From Acidobacteriota bacterium (lineage in GTDB: Bacteria > Acidobacteriota > JAAYUB01), in NCBI GenBank assembly GCA_018001935.1, contig JAGNHB010000022.1, positions 1 to 64,000 of the forward strand: a DNA stretch of 64,000 bases, in the 5' to 3' direction. The translations under genes and the position numbers were made by a program. Of the stretch, positions 45,199 to 55,096 are shown in pieces (position 1 is the stretch's first letter; every line of letters starts with the position of its first letter). Under the pieces are notes generated by a model that saw nothing but the letters and a program-made list of their open reading frames with translations, had not been told where the DNA came from and did not search any database.

Positions 45199-46521
45199 TC
45201 AGGGACCCGGGACCTCGCCCCAGGACTGCAGTTTCCGGTAAAGCGTCTTCGGGTCGATACCCAGCACCTCCGCGGCCCGGCCCCGGTGACCGTTGAACTC
45301 CCGGAGGACCGACAGGACGTGCACTCGCTCCACGTCCTCCAGGCGACGTCCCGCTTCCGATACCCGGGGCTCCCGGATTCCCGGGAAGTCGTCCGCGTCG
45401 AGGACGTCGGCGCGCCTCAGCAGGAGGGCCCGGTTGAGCACGTTCAACAACTCACGGACGTTTCCGGGCCAATCGTAATCTCTGAGCAACTTCAGGGCGG
45501 AATCACTGACCCGGATGTCGCGGACGGCGGATTTCGTTTTCAGAAAATGGCTGATGATCAGGGGAATATCCCCCCTTCGCTCCCGGAGTGGCGAGACCGG
45601 GAAACTGATGGCGGCGACACGAAAATAGAGGTCCTTCCGGAAGGTCCCCTCCTGGGCCATGGTTTGGAGGTCCCGGTTCGAGGCCGACACGATCCGCACG
45701 TCCACGCGGACTTCGCGAATCCCCCCCACCCGATAGAAACTCATGGTCTCGATGGCCCGGAGAAATTTCACTTGAACCGCGGGCGGCATCTCGCCGATCT
45801 CGTCGATGAAGAGGGTCCCGCCCCCCGCCAGTTCCAGGAACCCTGGCTTGCGCGCCTGGGCCCCGGTGAAGGCCCCCTTCTCGTATCCGAAGAACTCGCT
45901 CTCGAAGAGAGGTTCCGGGACCGCACCGCAGTTGACGGCCACGAAGGGTTTGTCCTTCCGCCCCGAGGCAGCGTGGACACCCCGGGCGATGAGTTCCTTC
46001 CCCGCCCCGCTCTCCCCGAAGATGTGGACGGGAACCAGGGAAGGGGCCACCCGTCGGGCATCGGCGAGAAGGGCCAGCATTGCCGGGTCGGCGGTAACCA
46101 GGTCCGGGAAGTCTTCTCCGATCCGGATTCTCGAGCGGAGGATCCGGTTTTCGTCTCGAAGGGCCTTCTTCTCCTGCGCCCGCCGAAGAACCAGCAACAG
46201 TTCCTCGAACTTCAGGGGTTTGACGAGATAATCGTAAGCACCGAGCTTCATGGCCTCGACGGCGGACACCGCCGTGGCGTCCCCGGTCAGGACCACGACC
46301 TCGGTGCCCAGGTCGCGGGCATGAATCTGCTGGAGGACCTCCAGGCCGCTCATCCCTGGCATGGACAGGTCCAGCAGAAGGACATCGATGTCGTGCTGGT
46401 TGAGGATCTCCAGGGTCTGGGGGCCGTCATCGGCGGCCAAGGTTTCCACCCCCGCGGCGGTAAGCTCCAGGACGAGGACCCTCCGGAAGTTCAGGTCGTC
46501 TTCGGCTACCAAGACCCGCAT
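45199..46521 (-). CDS. NtrC-family sigma-54 activator (response regulator)
   Basis: 440 residues. The receiver domain has VLVAEDDLN, phosphoacceptor in DVLLLDLSMPGMSG (Asp52 region) and Lys in YDYLVKPLK. The central AAA+ domain has Walker A FGESGAGKEL, the sigma-54 contact loop KGAFTGAQ and GGTLFIDEIGEMP. The C-terminal Fis-type helix-turn-helix is HRGRAAEVLGIDPKTLYRKL. It is cotranscribed with the kinase downstream. The divergent operon starting at 46924 has a sigma-54 promoter and palindrome, so it is the most likely target. Confidence 0.95.
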   Translation of the reverse strand: MRVLVAEDDLNFRRVLVLELTAAGVETLAADDGPQTLEILNQHDIDVLLLDLSMPGMSGLEVLQQIHARDLGTEVVVLTGDATAVSAVEAMKLGAYDYLVKPLKFEELLLVLRRAQEKKALRDENRILRSRIRIGEDFPDLVTADPAMLALLADARRVAPSLVPVHIFGESGAGKELIARGVHAASGRKDKPFVAVNCGAVPEPLFESEFFGYEKGAFTGAQARKPGFLELAGGGTLFIDEIGEMPPAVQVKFLRAIETMSFYRVGGIREVRVDVRIVSASNRDLQTMAQEGTFRKDLYFRVAAISFPVSPLRERRGDIPLIISHFLKTKSAVRDIRVSDSALKLLRDYDWPGNVRELLNVLNRALLLRRADVLDADDFPGIREPRVSEAGRRLEDVERVHVLSVLREFNGHRGRAAEVLGIDPKTLYRKLQSWGEVPGP

Positions 46522-46769
46522 GAAACACCTCGCCTGAAAGGAAAGTCGGGAAAAATTGCGGGATCGGGCGAATCGCCCGGTTCGGGATCGGTGCGCCTTA
46601 ATCCCCTCACCGTCAGAATCAAGCTCGATTATAGCAAAAGATCCTGAAAACGACTACTTTCACATTGCCTCGCTCTCACCCGTCGGGAAACCGGGGCCTG
46701 CCACCGGACGGGCGGCATGCGTTCGGATTGCGTCGTCATCCGGAGGCTTGCAGCAGTCCGAAAACGATC

Positions 46770-46803
46770 GGGCATTCTGCCCGACCCTGCGGGCGGAATG
46801 CCC
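46770..46803. promoter_or_regulatory. Palindrome upstream of the sigma-54 promoter (probable activator site)
   Basis: GGGCATTCTGCCCG (46770-46783) and CGGGCGGAATGCCC (46790-46803) form an inverted repeat matching at 13 of 14 positions with a 6-bp centre. A related half site CGGGCGGCATGC occurs near 46704-46716. At 57-90 bp upstream of the -24 element it is placed as an upstream activating sequence for the divergent NtrC-type regulator. Confidence 0.6.
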
Positions 46804-46859
46804 GAGGAATCCCGAACGCCGAAAATCACAAATCATTGTTTTTAAAATAGATGATCAAT

Positions 46860-46875
46860 TGGCAACAATCGTGCT
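46860..46875 (+). promoter_or_regulatory. Sigma-54 promoter of the receiver/multicopper oxidase operon
   Basis: TGGCAACAATCGTGCT: the -24 TGGCA and -12 TGCT elements are intact with correct GG-to-GC spacing. Transcription would start near 46886, about 38 bp before the ATG at 46924. Confidence 0.65.
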
Positions 46876-46923
46876 TTTTCTCTGCCGGCAGCGAGTCCCG
46901 CGATGCACGGATGGCAGGGAAGC

Positions 46924-47346
46924 ATGAAGGTACTACTGGCCGAAGACGACATCAAATTGAGCAATATCCTCAGGAGAGAGGGTTTCACCCCGGAAGACGA
47001 AATCCATCTGGCCCCGGACGGGGTCGAAGCCGTGCTCACTTTCCAGGACGGCGATTGGGACCTGGTCGTCCTTGATCTCCTTCTGCCGCGTTTAAGAGGC
47101 GTCGACGTGCTGCGGATCATCAAGCGGGCCCGCCCTTCGGTGCCCGTCATGGTTATGTCCGGCGGGGCATCGGCAGCCGATATCGAGGAAGCACTGAGCA
47201 TCGGGGCTTTCTGCGCATTGGAAAAACCGTTCCCCATCCACCAGTTCAGAAGGAGCGTTCAGGATGCCCGGCTCGAGGCTTACGCCGCCCGGATGCTCGA
47301 GGGGAATAGACAGATCACCATTGTCTCGAAAGGAGGAACCCAATGA
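46924..47346 (+). CDS. Stand-alone receiver-domain response regulator
   Basis: 140 residues from the ATG at 46924 (GGGAAG upstream). One receiver domain: LLAEDDIK pocket, phosphoacceptor in LVVLDLLLPRLRGVD, Ser in VMVMSGGAS and Lys in CALEKPFPIH. No output domain. It is the first gene of the operon, and its stop overlaps the start of the giant surface protein (ATGA). It may tune the neighbouring kinase as a phosphate sink or act on a partner protein; this is inference. Confidence 0.88.
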   Translation: MKVLLAEDDIKLSNILRREGFTPEDEIHLAPDGVEAVLTFQDGDWDLVVLDLLLPRLRGVDVLRIIKRARPSVPVMVMSGGASAADIEEALSIGAFCALEKPFPIHQFRRSVQDARLEAYAARMLEGNRQITIVSKGGTQ

Positions 47347-50300
47347 AGAGGCGCAGCCTGCCTGTTTTCATCCTCAGCCTGATCGCCGTCCTGTGCGCTC
47401 TGCCCGGGGCGACAAGCCAGTGCCTGGCCCGGACGGGGCTTTTACCCGCCATCGACAACACCCTTTCGATCCGGGTTGAGAACGAAAGGGGCGAAAGTGT
47501 TCCCGGTTTCCGGTGGCAGATCGAACAGGACAACACCAATCGGACCATCCCGGGAGCACTGGTTTGGGACAGCATCTCGGTGGACATCCACCGCTCCCAG
47601 ACGACAGTGGTCCGCAACGGACGGACGGCGGGGCATACCGTCCTCGTCGAAAACGTCGATCTCTCGCAGGTTTACCTCGTAAGCGTCCTGCCGGACGGAG
47701 GGCATTCCATTGGGGCGGCCTCCACCTACCCGGGTCAGGCCGAGGTGGTCGTCCGGGTGCACTCGTACCCGATCCCAACCGCCCAGATCTCCATTCTCGT
47801 CCATGAGGACAACAACCCCATCAACAACGTGTTCGACCCCGACGAGCGAGGGCTGGCGAATTTCACCCTGATGATCTCCGACCTTGGCGGACAGCTTTCC
47901 CAGGACGCCTTCGGGAACCCCCTGGGAACCACTTACAGGCAAAACCCGGACGGGACCTTCGAGACCGATTCCGAAGGGAGCCCCGTGGTGGAGATGGTCG
48001 GCTCCGGCATCATCACGACCGGCTCCGACGGGCGGGTCATCGTCAGGTACCTGGCCCCGGGGAAATACGGAATCCAGGCCATCCCGCCGTCAACCGAGGC
48101 GTCCCGGTGGGTCCAGACATCCACCATCGAGGGAACGCCCACCATCGATGCCTGGGTCAAGGCCCGGGAGCCCCGAAGCTTCGTGGAGGGCTTCGGCAAC
48201 GGCTTCGCCCATGTCTCCTTCGGGTTCGTCGACCCGTCGGTGCTGCCATGGAACGGCAACCCGCGGCCCGGCGCGCGTGCGGCCATCATCGGGCGCGTCC
48301 TTTACAACCATTTCGACAAGCCCCCATTTCTCCAGGGTGGGTTCGCGGGGACACCTGTTCCGGACTGCTGGGTTGGGCTCAACGACCTCACCACCGGAAT
48401 CGAGTCCACGAAGGGTCTGATCGCGGTACCCTGCGAGGAGGACGGGAGCTTCGTGATCCCGTACGTGCCGCCGGGCACCTACCAACTCGTGACGTGGGAC
48501 CGGCCCCTGGACGCCCTCTTCGGCTTCCACACCGTGACGGTCCCCGCGGAGCCGGGCATTGTCGACGTGGGGGACCTGCTCTCCTTCCGTTGGTTCGGGA
48601 CCTACCAGGGGAGCGTCTTCTTCGACACGAACGCCAACGGCTTCCCCGACGACGGGGAACCGGGCATGCCCGGGCAGGCGCTGAACATCCGCTTCCGGGA
48701 CGGCACCCTCTACCAGTCCACCCAGACGGACAACATGGGGATGTTCGAGTTCAAGGAAGTTTTCCCCTTCTTCAAATGGCTGGTGGCGGAAGTGGATTAC
48801 GCCCGCTACAAACCCACCGGCATGACGGCGGTGGTGGACTTCGGCGGGGAGATCCCTCCGGCGGACGGGTGGAACGTACCTTCTTTCGGCGTTCTGAACC
48901 CCCAACCGCAGGCGGAGGTCAACCCGAACACCGGGAACAACCGGTCGCGAACCGAAACCGGCCCGGTCCTTACCGAGGGCCTCATGCTCTTCCTGAACCA
49001 GACCAACATCATCCACTGGGGGAAGCAGAACTGGGGACCGGGTGAGAACGGCGGGATCTCCGGCATCGTCTACTACGACACCACCCGGGCGGAGAACGAC
49101 CCGCGGTACTGCGCCGCGGAGCCTTGGACCCCGGGGATCTCCCGCGTCCAGGTCAACCTCTACGCGGACTTCGACGCCGACGACCGGATCGACGACTTCG
49201 ACGGCGACGGCCTCCCCACCCCGGCCGACGTGGACAACTTCCCCTTCGGCTGGGCCGAGGGCGGCGCAATCGGCCCGGAGGACCTGGACCGGAACGGTGA
49301 CGGGATTTTCAGCTTCGGCGATGCCATCAACATGGCCACCACCGACAGCTGGGACGACAACCAACCCTCCGGATGCGTCCAGAATATCCCGATCCTCCAC
49401 GGGTACCCGAGCCGGGACTGCTATGACAACTTCGGCACCTGGAACCAGGTCCGCCCCGCGACCTTCGACGGTGGGTACATGTTCGCGTCCTGGTACCCCG
49501 GCGGCCTGGTCTCCGGCAACTCGGAATCGGAAGGGCTTCCCGGGGGCTTCTACATCGTCGAGAGTGTCCCGCCCCCGTATTATCAGGTGGTCAAGGAAGA
49601 AGACAAGAACGTCGACTGGGGCGACACCTACACACCCTGGGCCAACAAGGCGCTGGCGTTGCCGCCGCGCCCGGTGGGCGACCCCCACCTGGTGCCCGAC
49701 GAACTGGCGCTCTTCCCGGGAATCCCTTGCTATTACGCCGGCGAGACCCGGCCGCTCTGTGACCGGAAATCGGTCCAGGTCACCGCCGGCCGGAACACCG
49801 CGGCCGATTTCTATCTCTTCACGGAGGTTCCCAAGGCAGCCCGTTGCGTGGGTTTCGTGAACAACGACCTCTCGGCGGAATTCGATTCCACCAGCCCGGT
49901 CTACGGAGAAAAGTCCGCCCCCTCCTGGATCCCCATCTCCTTTCAGGACTTCACCGGCCGTGAGATCGTCCGGGCCTACACCGACGAGTGGGGGGGATAC
50001 AACGCCCTTCTGCCATCGACGTACACCGTCAACGTCGCCTCCCCCAGCGGGGTCTCGCCCAGCATGGTCACCGTGGTGCTCAATCACCCCGGCCCCGTCC
50101 CGGACCCGAACCACCCCGGGCAGATGATGTTGGACCCCTTCTATGACCCCAATTATTCCGTGACGCCCTGGACTTTTCAGTTCTACCCGGGAATGACCAC
50201 CTATCTCGACACGCCCGTGGTCCCCGTGGCCGGTTTTGCCGGTTACCCCAAGGGCGGGGTGGACGTGGAGCCGCCGTCGGGAACGCCGATGATCTACTCG

Positions 50301-52604
50301 GTATCCGGACCTGAAGGCGGTGCGTATGTTGCCGCTCCCGGTGAGAGCCTCACGATCCTGTCCGTCGGGACCCGCAAGGTCCCCAACCCCTGGTACGACC
50401 CGAAGACACCCGGCAGTGCCGCTCTGGAGGAACGGGATTTCAGCTTCGGGTCCGTCCGCGGATTCGTGACCGTCAACGGCATGGCCGCTTCCGTCCGCTC
50501 CTGGTCGCACGACCGGATCGAGATCTCGGTCCCGGGCACCGGGGACGGAGGGGAAGTCCGGGTGATCCGGGGAGACAACTATCAGGCGACTCCCTTCGGG
50601 TCCACCGTGCTCATCGGCCCCTACCCGCGGGGCATCCATCGCGTGCAAGCGGGGGAGTCGATCCAGGCGGCCATTGACGCCGCCCTCTTCGGCGACCTCA
50701 TCCTGGTGGGACCCGGAGTCTACGACGAAAACGTCGTACTTTATAAGAACGTACAACTCCTCGGATCGGGGGCCGAATCCACCGTCATCAACGGGAACCC
50801 CCGCCCGCAGGAGAAACTGGACGCCTGGCACGACAAAATCGACACCGTCTACCGCGGGTCCCCGAATTACGACCCTAACGTCTTCCAAGCCCGGGAGGCC
50901 CCGACCGTGATCCTGCTCGGGGATGTGGAACACCCCTTCCTGAACTCGCCCTCCGTACTGCTGGACGGCTTCACCCTTACGGGATCGCTCAGCGGCGGCG
51001 GGGTCTACGTGAACAACCAGTGCCATTACGCCGTCATCAGCCACAACAAGATCACGGGCAACCAGGGGTACTACGGCGGCGGCATCACCGTCGGGGTCCC
51101 CGGAACGGGCCTGGATTACGCCAACGACAACGTCGTGATCCGCCAGAACCGGATCCTCCGGAACGGCGGCATCTTCGGCGGGGGCGGCATCAGCCTCTAC
51201 GAGGGGAGCACCGGTTACCGCGTGGAGGATAACGATCTGATCGGCAATTTCTCACAGCACGAAGGCGGAGGGATCCTCCACTACGGGCTGAGCGATGAGG
51301 GTCGGATCGCCCACAACCGGATCCTCTTCAACGAGGTGTTTTACGGAACGGTTACGGGTGGCGATGGGGGCGGCCTGTTTCTGGGCGGAGAAAACCTCCC
51401 CAACAACGTGATGACCTTCGGGGCCGGCAACGTCACCGTGGACGCCAACCTGATCCAGGGCAACCTCGCCGGGAGCGGCAAGGGAGGCGGCATCCGCGCC
51501 GCCCGCTTCAATGGCCAGGATGTCTCCGCCTCGCCCTCCGACCCGACGCGATGGTACGCCCTCAACCTGTTCAACAATCTGATCGTCAACAACGTGGCGG
51601 GTTGGGGCGGTGGCGGGATCGCCCTGCAGGATGCCGCACGGGTGAACATCCTCCAGGACACGGTGTCCGGCAACGACAGCGTGTCGGTGGCCCTGAACTC
51701 CTTCCTTGCCGGGAGTCCGTACCAATCGGAGCCCTTCGCCGGCGGCATCCTTTCGGAAGCTCACTCGGCCGGCCTGGCGACCGTCTCCGGAGCCACGTTC
51801 TCCTCCCCCCGCCTCGAAAACAGCATCATCTACCGCAACCGCTCCTTTTACTATGACATCGAGGCGGGCGGCCTGGTGCCCGGCACGTCCACCGAACCCG
51901 TCTACTGGGACCTCCAGGTGAGCGGGACCACGGTTCCGGCCTTCCTCGATCCCCGCTTCTGCAACCTGACCTCCCTCACCGATTTCAAGGCCGATTCCCA
52001 CTCCTATGACAACGGAACCAACCTCGCGGGCTCACCGGACTTCCTTTCGGCCTACTTCAACCAGTTGGCCACGGCCGCGGTCTTCGATGAAGGCGGGAAC
52101 GCCGTCAACGTGCGCTTCTCTCCGGTGACACCCACCGGCAACTATCACCTCCGGCTGAAGTCCCCGGCAATCAACAAAGGGGACCCCGCCATCCTCGCGC
52201 TCTCGCCGGACCTGTCCCGGGACATCGACGCCGAGGCCCGACCCGCACCCGGCACCCTGTCGATTTGGCCAGACATCGGAGCGGACGAGGTTCTCAACCC
52301 CGAAATCCGCATCGTCACACCCAACGGGGGCGAAATCATCCCGCAAGGGTCGATGCTGACCATCCGATGGACCTACACCGGGGCGTCCCTCTATGGCGTG
52401 GACCTCTACCTGGTCGGTAATCGGTTCCAACGCCGGCTCACGCCATACAGCCTCCCGGTTGGGGTGCAAGGCGAAGGCTCCTTCAACTGGCTGGTTCCCC
52501 TCGACCTGACGCCGGGATCCGACTACTACCTCCGTGCGACGGGGCTGAACACCGACGAACTCTATGTCGTCGACATGAGCGACGCCCCCTTCACCATTCA
52601 GTGA
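47343..52604 (+). CDS. Giant secreted protein with Cna-B-like and beta-helix domains
   Basis: 1753 residues with signal peptide SLPVFILSLIAVLCALPGAT. The first 1000 residues contain several SdrD/Cna-B-like prealbumin folds (for example FDTNANGFPDDGEPGMPGQ and YDTTRAENDP). An IPT/TIG-like domain (about 1000-1090) follows. A right-handed beta helix (about 1095-1500) is opened by ESIQAAIDAALFGDLILVGP and has GGGIxxx/NxIxxN turns. A C-terminal Ig-like Kre9/KNH domain (about 1645-1753, IVTPNGGEIIPQGSMLTIRW) closes it. Probably extracellular or surface-attached. Cotranscribed with the copper proteins that follow, for which it may be a scaffold. Confidence 0.8.
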   Translation: MKRRSLPVFILSLIAVLCALPGATSQCLARTGLLPAIDNTLSIRVENERGESVPGFRWQIEQDNTNRTIPGALVWDSISVDIHRSQTTVVRNGRTAGHTVLVENVDLSQVYLVSVLPDGGHSIGAASTYPGQAEVVVRVHSYPIPTAQISILVHEDNNPINNVFDPDERGLANFTLMISDLGGQLSQDAFGNPLGTTYRQNPDGTFETDSEGSPVVEMVGSGIITTGSDGRVIVRYLAPGKYGIQAIPPSTEASRWVQTSTIEGTPTIDAWVKAREPRSFVEGFGNGFAHVSFGFVDPSVLPWNGNPRPGARAAIIGRVLYNHFDKPPFLQGGFAGTPVPDCWVGLNDLTTGIESTKGLIAVPCEEDGSFVIPYVPPGTYQLVTWDRPLDALFGFHTVTVPAEPGIVDVGDLLSFRWFGTYQGSVFFDTNANGFPDDGEPGMPGQALNIRFRDGTLYQSTQTDNMGMFEFKEVFPFFKWLVAEVDYARYKPTGMTAVVDFGGEIPPADGWNVPSFGVLNPQPQAEVNPNTGNNRSRTETGPVLTEGLMLFLNQTNIIHWGKQNWGPGENGGISGIVYYDTTRAENDPRYCAAEPWTPGISRVQVNLYADFDADDRIDDFDGDGLPTPADVDNFPFGWAEGGAIGPEDLDRNGDGIFSFGDAINMATTDSWDDNQPSGCVQNIPILHGYPSRDCYDNFGTWNQVRPATFDGGYMFASWYPGGLVSGNSESEGLPGGFYIVESVPPPYYQVVKEEDKNVDWGDTYTPWANKALALPPRPVGDPHLVPDELALFPGIPCYYAGETRPLCDRKSVQVTAGRNTAADFYLFTEVPKAARCVGFVNNDLSAEFDSTSPVYGEKSAPSWIPISFQDFTGREIVRAYTDEWGGYNALLPSTYTVNVASPSGVSPSMVTVVLNHPGPVPDPNHPGQMMLDPFYDPNYSVTPWTFQFYPGMTTYLDTPVVPVAGFAGYPKGGVDVEPPSGTPMIYSVSGPEGGAYVAAPGESLTILSVGTRKVPNPWYDPKTPGSAALEERDFSFGSVRGFVTVNGMAASVRSWSHDRIEISVPGTGDGGEVRVIRGDNYQATPFGSTVLIGPYPRGIHRVQAGESIQAAIDAALFGDLILVGPGVYDENVVLYKNVQLLGSGAESTVINGNPRPQEKLDAWHDKIDTVYRGSPNYDPNVFQAREAPTVILLGDVEHPFLNSPSVLLDGFTLTGSLSGGGVYVNNQCHYAVISHNKITGNQGYYGGGITVGVPGTGLDYANDNVVIRQNRILRNGGIFGGGGISLYEGSTGYRVEDNDLIGNFSQHEGGGILHYGLSDEGRIAHNRILFNEVFYGTVTGGDGGGLFLGGENLPNNVMTFGAGNVTVDANLIQGNLAGSGKGGGIRAARFNGQDVSASPSDPTRWYALNLFNNLIVNNVAGWGGGGIALQDAARVNILQDTVSGNDSVSVALNSFLAGSPYQSEPFAGGILSEAHSAGLATVSGATFSSPRLENSIIYRNRSFYYDIEAGGLVPGTSTEPVYWDLQVSGTTVPAFLDPRFCNLTSLTDFKADSHSYDNGTNLAGSPDFLSAYFNQLATAAVFDEGGNAVNVRFSPVTPTGNYHLRLKSPAINKGDPAILALSPDLSRDIDAEARPAPGTLSIWPDIGADEVLNPEIRIVTPNGGEIIPQGSMLTIRWTYTGASLYGVDLYLVGNRFQRRLTPYSLPVGVQGEGSFNWLVPLDLTPGSDYYLRATGLNTDELYVVDMSDAPFTIQ

Positions 52605-52617
52605 ACAGGAGTTTCCG

Positions 52618-53775
52618 ATGAAACCGCAAAACAAACTGACCCGGATAACGATGGCAGCCACCCTTTTCACGGTGTGGGCCGCTGCGGAAGTGACCATACA
52701 GTGCCCGCCTTCCCCCGGGCCGAACACCGTTTGCCGCCACCTGGCCGCGGGTGACGGCTTCATCCGAATGCCCGACGGGCGCGACCTGTACATCTTCGGT
52801 TTCGCCGATGTGACCGGCATGCCACCCGAGACCGTGATGATGGATGCCATGCTCAAGTCGGAGTTCCCCGCGCCCACCCTCGTTTTCAAGGAGGGACAGG
52901 ATGTCTACCTCACCCTCACCAACGTGGGCATGATGATGCGCCCCGACCTCTTCGACCCCCACACCGTCCACTTTCACGGGTTCGCCAACGCGGCCCCGGT
53001 GTTCGACGGGGAGCCCATGGCATCGGTGGCGGTCAACATGGGGGCGTCCTTCACCTATTACTACCACATCGTTGACCCCGGAACTTACATGTACCACTGC
53101 CACAACGAGGCAACGGAGCACATGCAGATGGGAATGCTCGGCAACCTCTACGTCCTGCCGGCGCAGAACGAACTGCCCGACGGCACGAACCTCGGGAGTT
53201 TCCGGCACCGTACAGGGTACAAGTACGTCTACAACGACGGGGACGGGTCGACGTATTACGACGTGGAATATCCCCTTCAACTGGCGGCCCTCGACCCGGT
53301 CTTCCACCAGGCGAGCGAAGACATCCAGCCGCTCCCCTTCGCCGACATGAAGGACCGCTACGCCGTGATCAACGGCCGGGGATACCCCGACACGGCCTTC
53401 AAGGGGCCCATCCTCAACAAGAACGGAAACCCCTCCCAGCCTGTCCACTCTCTGATCGAGGCGCGGGTGGGGCAGCGGGTGCTCCTCCGCATCAGCAGCC
53501 TGTCCACCGTGGATTTCAACACCGTGCGGGTGTTGGGAATCCCCATGACGGTGGTGGGCCGGGACGCCCGCCTCCTCCGGGGTCCGTCGGGGAAGAACCT
53601 TTTCTACAAGACCCAATCCCTCACGCTGGGGGGCGGGGAAGCGTATGACGTGATCCTCGACACCCGGGACGTCCTCCCCGGCACCTATCTGCTTTACTCG
53701 ACCAACCTGCACAACCTGAGCAACGACCAGGAGGATTTCGGGGGCATGATGACGGAAATCCTCATCCACCCCTGA
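52618..53775 (+). CDS. Multicopper-oxidase-like protein 1 (carries type 1 copper site and four cluster His)
   Basis: 385 residues with signal peptide (LTRITMAATLFTVWAAAE). The first cupredoxin domain (about 45-185) has HTVHFHG (His115, His118, His120) and YHCHNEATEHMQMGM (His160, Cys161, His162, His168, Met173). This is the complete set normally found in the C-terminal domain of a laccase: type 1 copper ligands plus four trinuclear-cluster histidines. The second cupredoxin domain (about 215-385) has no ligand motifs. The complementary histidines are in the next gene. It begins 13 bp after the surface protein; GGAG lies upstream. Confidence 0.82.
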   Translation: MKPQNKLTRITMAATLFTVWAAAEVTIQCPPSPGPNTVCRHLAAGDGFIRMPDGRDLYIFGFADVTGMPPETVMMDAMLKSEFPAPTLVFKEGQDVYLTLTNVGMMMRPDLFDPHTVHFHGFANAAPVFDGEPMASVAVNMGASFTYYYHIVDPGTYMYHCHNEATEHMQMGMLGNLYVLPAQNELPDGTNLGSFRHRTGYKYVYNDGDGSTYYDVEYPLQLAALDPVFHQASEDIQPLPFADMKDRYAVINGRGYPDTAFKGPILNKNGNPSQPVHSLIEARVGQRVLLRISSLSTVDFNTVRVLGIPMTVVGRDARLLRGPSGKNLFYKTQSLTLGGGEAYDVILDTRDVLPGTYLLYSTNLHNLSNDQEDFGGMMTEILIHP

Positions 53776-53794
53776 ACACCCACAGGAGATCACC

Positions 53795-55075
53795 ATGAGA
53801 AAACAATCGGACAGCAAGAACGCGAAGGCACGACGGACACTCGCCTGCCTGGCAGCGGGAATCGCCGCGATACTCCTTGCGGCGCCGGCCGAAGCGTGCG
53901 TCGAAGGCCTGACGGGAACCGTCTTCCATTTAACGGCAAAAGCGGACTTCGTCTACATGCCCGACGGCGAGCAGATCCTCATGTGGGGTTTAGCGCCGGA
54001 AGGCGGCCGGATGCAGTATCCGGCCCCCACCCTCCGCCTTCAGCAGGGCGACACCGTGACCATCGACCTGGACAACGAACTCGACACCCCCGTCTCGTTG
54101 GTTTTTCCGGGTTTCACCACGACGGCTATGGGGGGTGTCCCCGGTTACCTAACCCGGGAGGCCCCCGCCGGCGGCTCCGTCCGCTACACCTTCCGGGTCG
54201 ATCGACCCGGGACGTTCACCTATCACAGCGGCACACGGCCGGAACTCCAGATCGAGATGGGAATCGTGGGGGCGCTTGTCGTTTACCCCACGGGTCACTG
54301 GAACCAGGCCTACGACCACCCCGACACCCGCTTCGACGATGAGTTCCTTTTCCTCCTGACCGAGATCGACCCCCGGGTTCACAAGGCGGTCGAGGAAAAC
54401 CGCCTGCACGAGTTCGACTTCTCCGATTACCACCCGGTTTACTGGTGTCTCAACGGCCGGGCCGCCCCGGACACCATGGCCGGGGCCGGCGAGAGCGCCC
54501 CCTGGCTGCCCACCCAGCCCTACAACTGCATGCCCGTCATGCACCCCGGCGACATCCTGCTGCTGCGGGAGGTCGGCGGGGGACGCGACTTCCACCCCTT
54601 CCACAACCATGGCAACCACTCCCTCCTCATCGCCCGGGACGGATTCCTCCTGCAGAGCGCACCGGGCCAGGGCCCCGACCTGGCGGAACTGGGCTACAGC
54701 CACACGGTGGTTCCCGGCGGAACGATGGACGCCCTCTTCACCTGGACCGGGGAAAAGCTGGGCTTCGACATCTACGGCCATCAGCCGGGCGACCCCCTGG
54801 AGCCCGGCGAATACGAACCGGACCACGGGAAGCCCCTGCCGGTTTTCCTGCCCGACAACAAGGACCTGTCCTTCGGGATGTGGTGGAGCGGCAGCCCCTA
54901 CCTGGGCTCCCGCGGCCCCCTACCCCCGAACCAGGGCATGCTGAACACCGGGGGCTTCTATTACATGTGGCACTCCCATTCCGAAAAGGAACTGACCAAC
55001 AACGACATATTCCCGGGGGGTTGCATGACCATGCTGGCCGTTGAGCACCCGTCCGTGCTTCTGATGTGTGACTAG
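53795..55075 (+). CDS. Multicopper-oxidase-like protein 2 (carries remaining cluster His)
   Basis: 426 residues with signal peptide (LACLAAGIAAILLAAPAEA). The N-terminal cupredoxin domain has lost the ligands (VFPGF and TYHSGT where HFHGF and YHCH would be). The C-terminal domain has DFHPFHNHGNH (His267, His270, His272) and MWHSHSEKELTNND (His393, His395), the two HxH motifs needed to complete a trinuclear centre, but no type 1 Cys. So proteins 1 and 2 carry complementary halves. Ribosome site AGGAG; 19 bp after protein 1. Confidence 0.82.
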   Translation: MRKQSDSKNAKARRTLACLAAGIAAILLAAPAEACVEGLTGTVFHLTAKADFVYMPDGEQILMWGLAPEGGRMQYPAPTLRLQQGDTVTIDLDNELDTPVSLVFPGFTTTAMGGVPGYLTREAPAGGSVRYTFRVDRPGTFTYHSGTRPELQIEMGIVGALVVYPTGHWNQAYDHPDTRFDDEFLFLLTEIDPRVHKAVEENRLHEFDFSDYHPVYWCLNGRAAPDTMAGAGESAPWLPTQPYNCMPVMHPGDILLLREVGGGRDFHPFHNHGNHSLLIARDGFLLQSAPGQGPDLAELGYSHTVVPGGTMDALFTWTGEKLGFDIYGHQPGDPLEPGEYEPDHGKPLPVFLPDNKDLSFGMWWSGSPYLGSRGPLPPNQGMLNTGGFYYMWHSHSEKELTNNDIFPGGCMTMLAVEHPSVLLMCD

Positions 55076-55096
55076 GGACCAGGGAAGGAGCATTTT

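Noticed and set aside
46770-46803. Palindrome read as a transcription terminator
   Set aside because: No T-run on either side and no gene ends into it; its position fits an activator site better.
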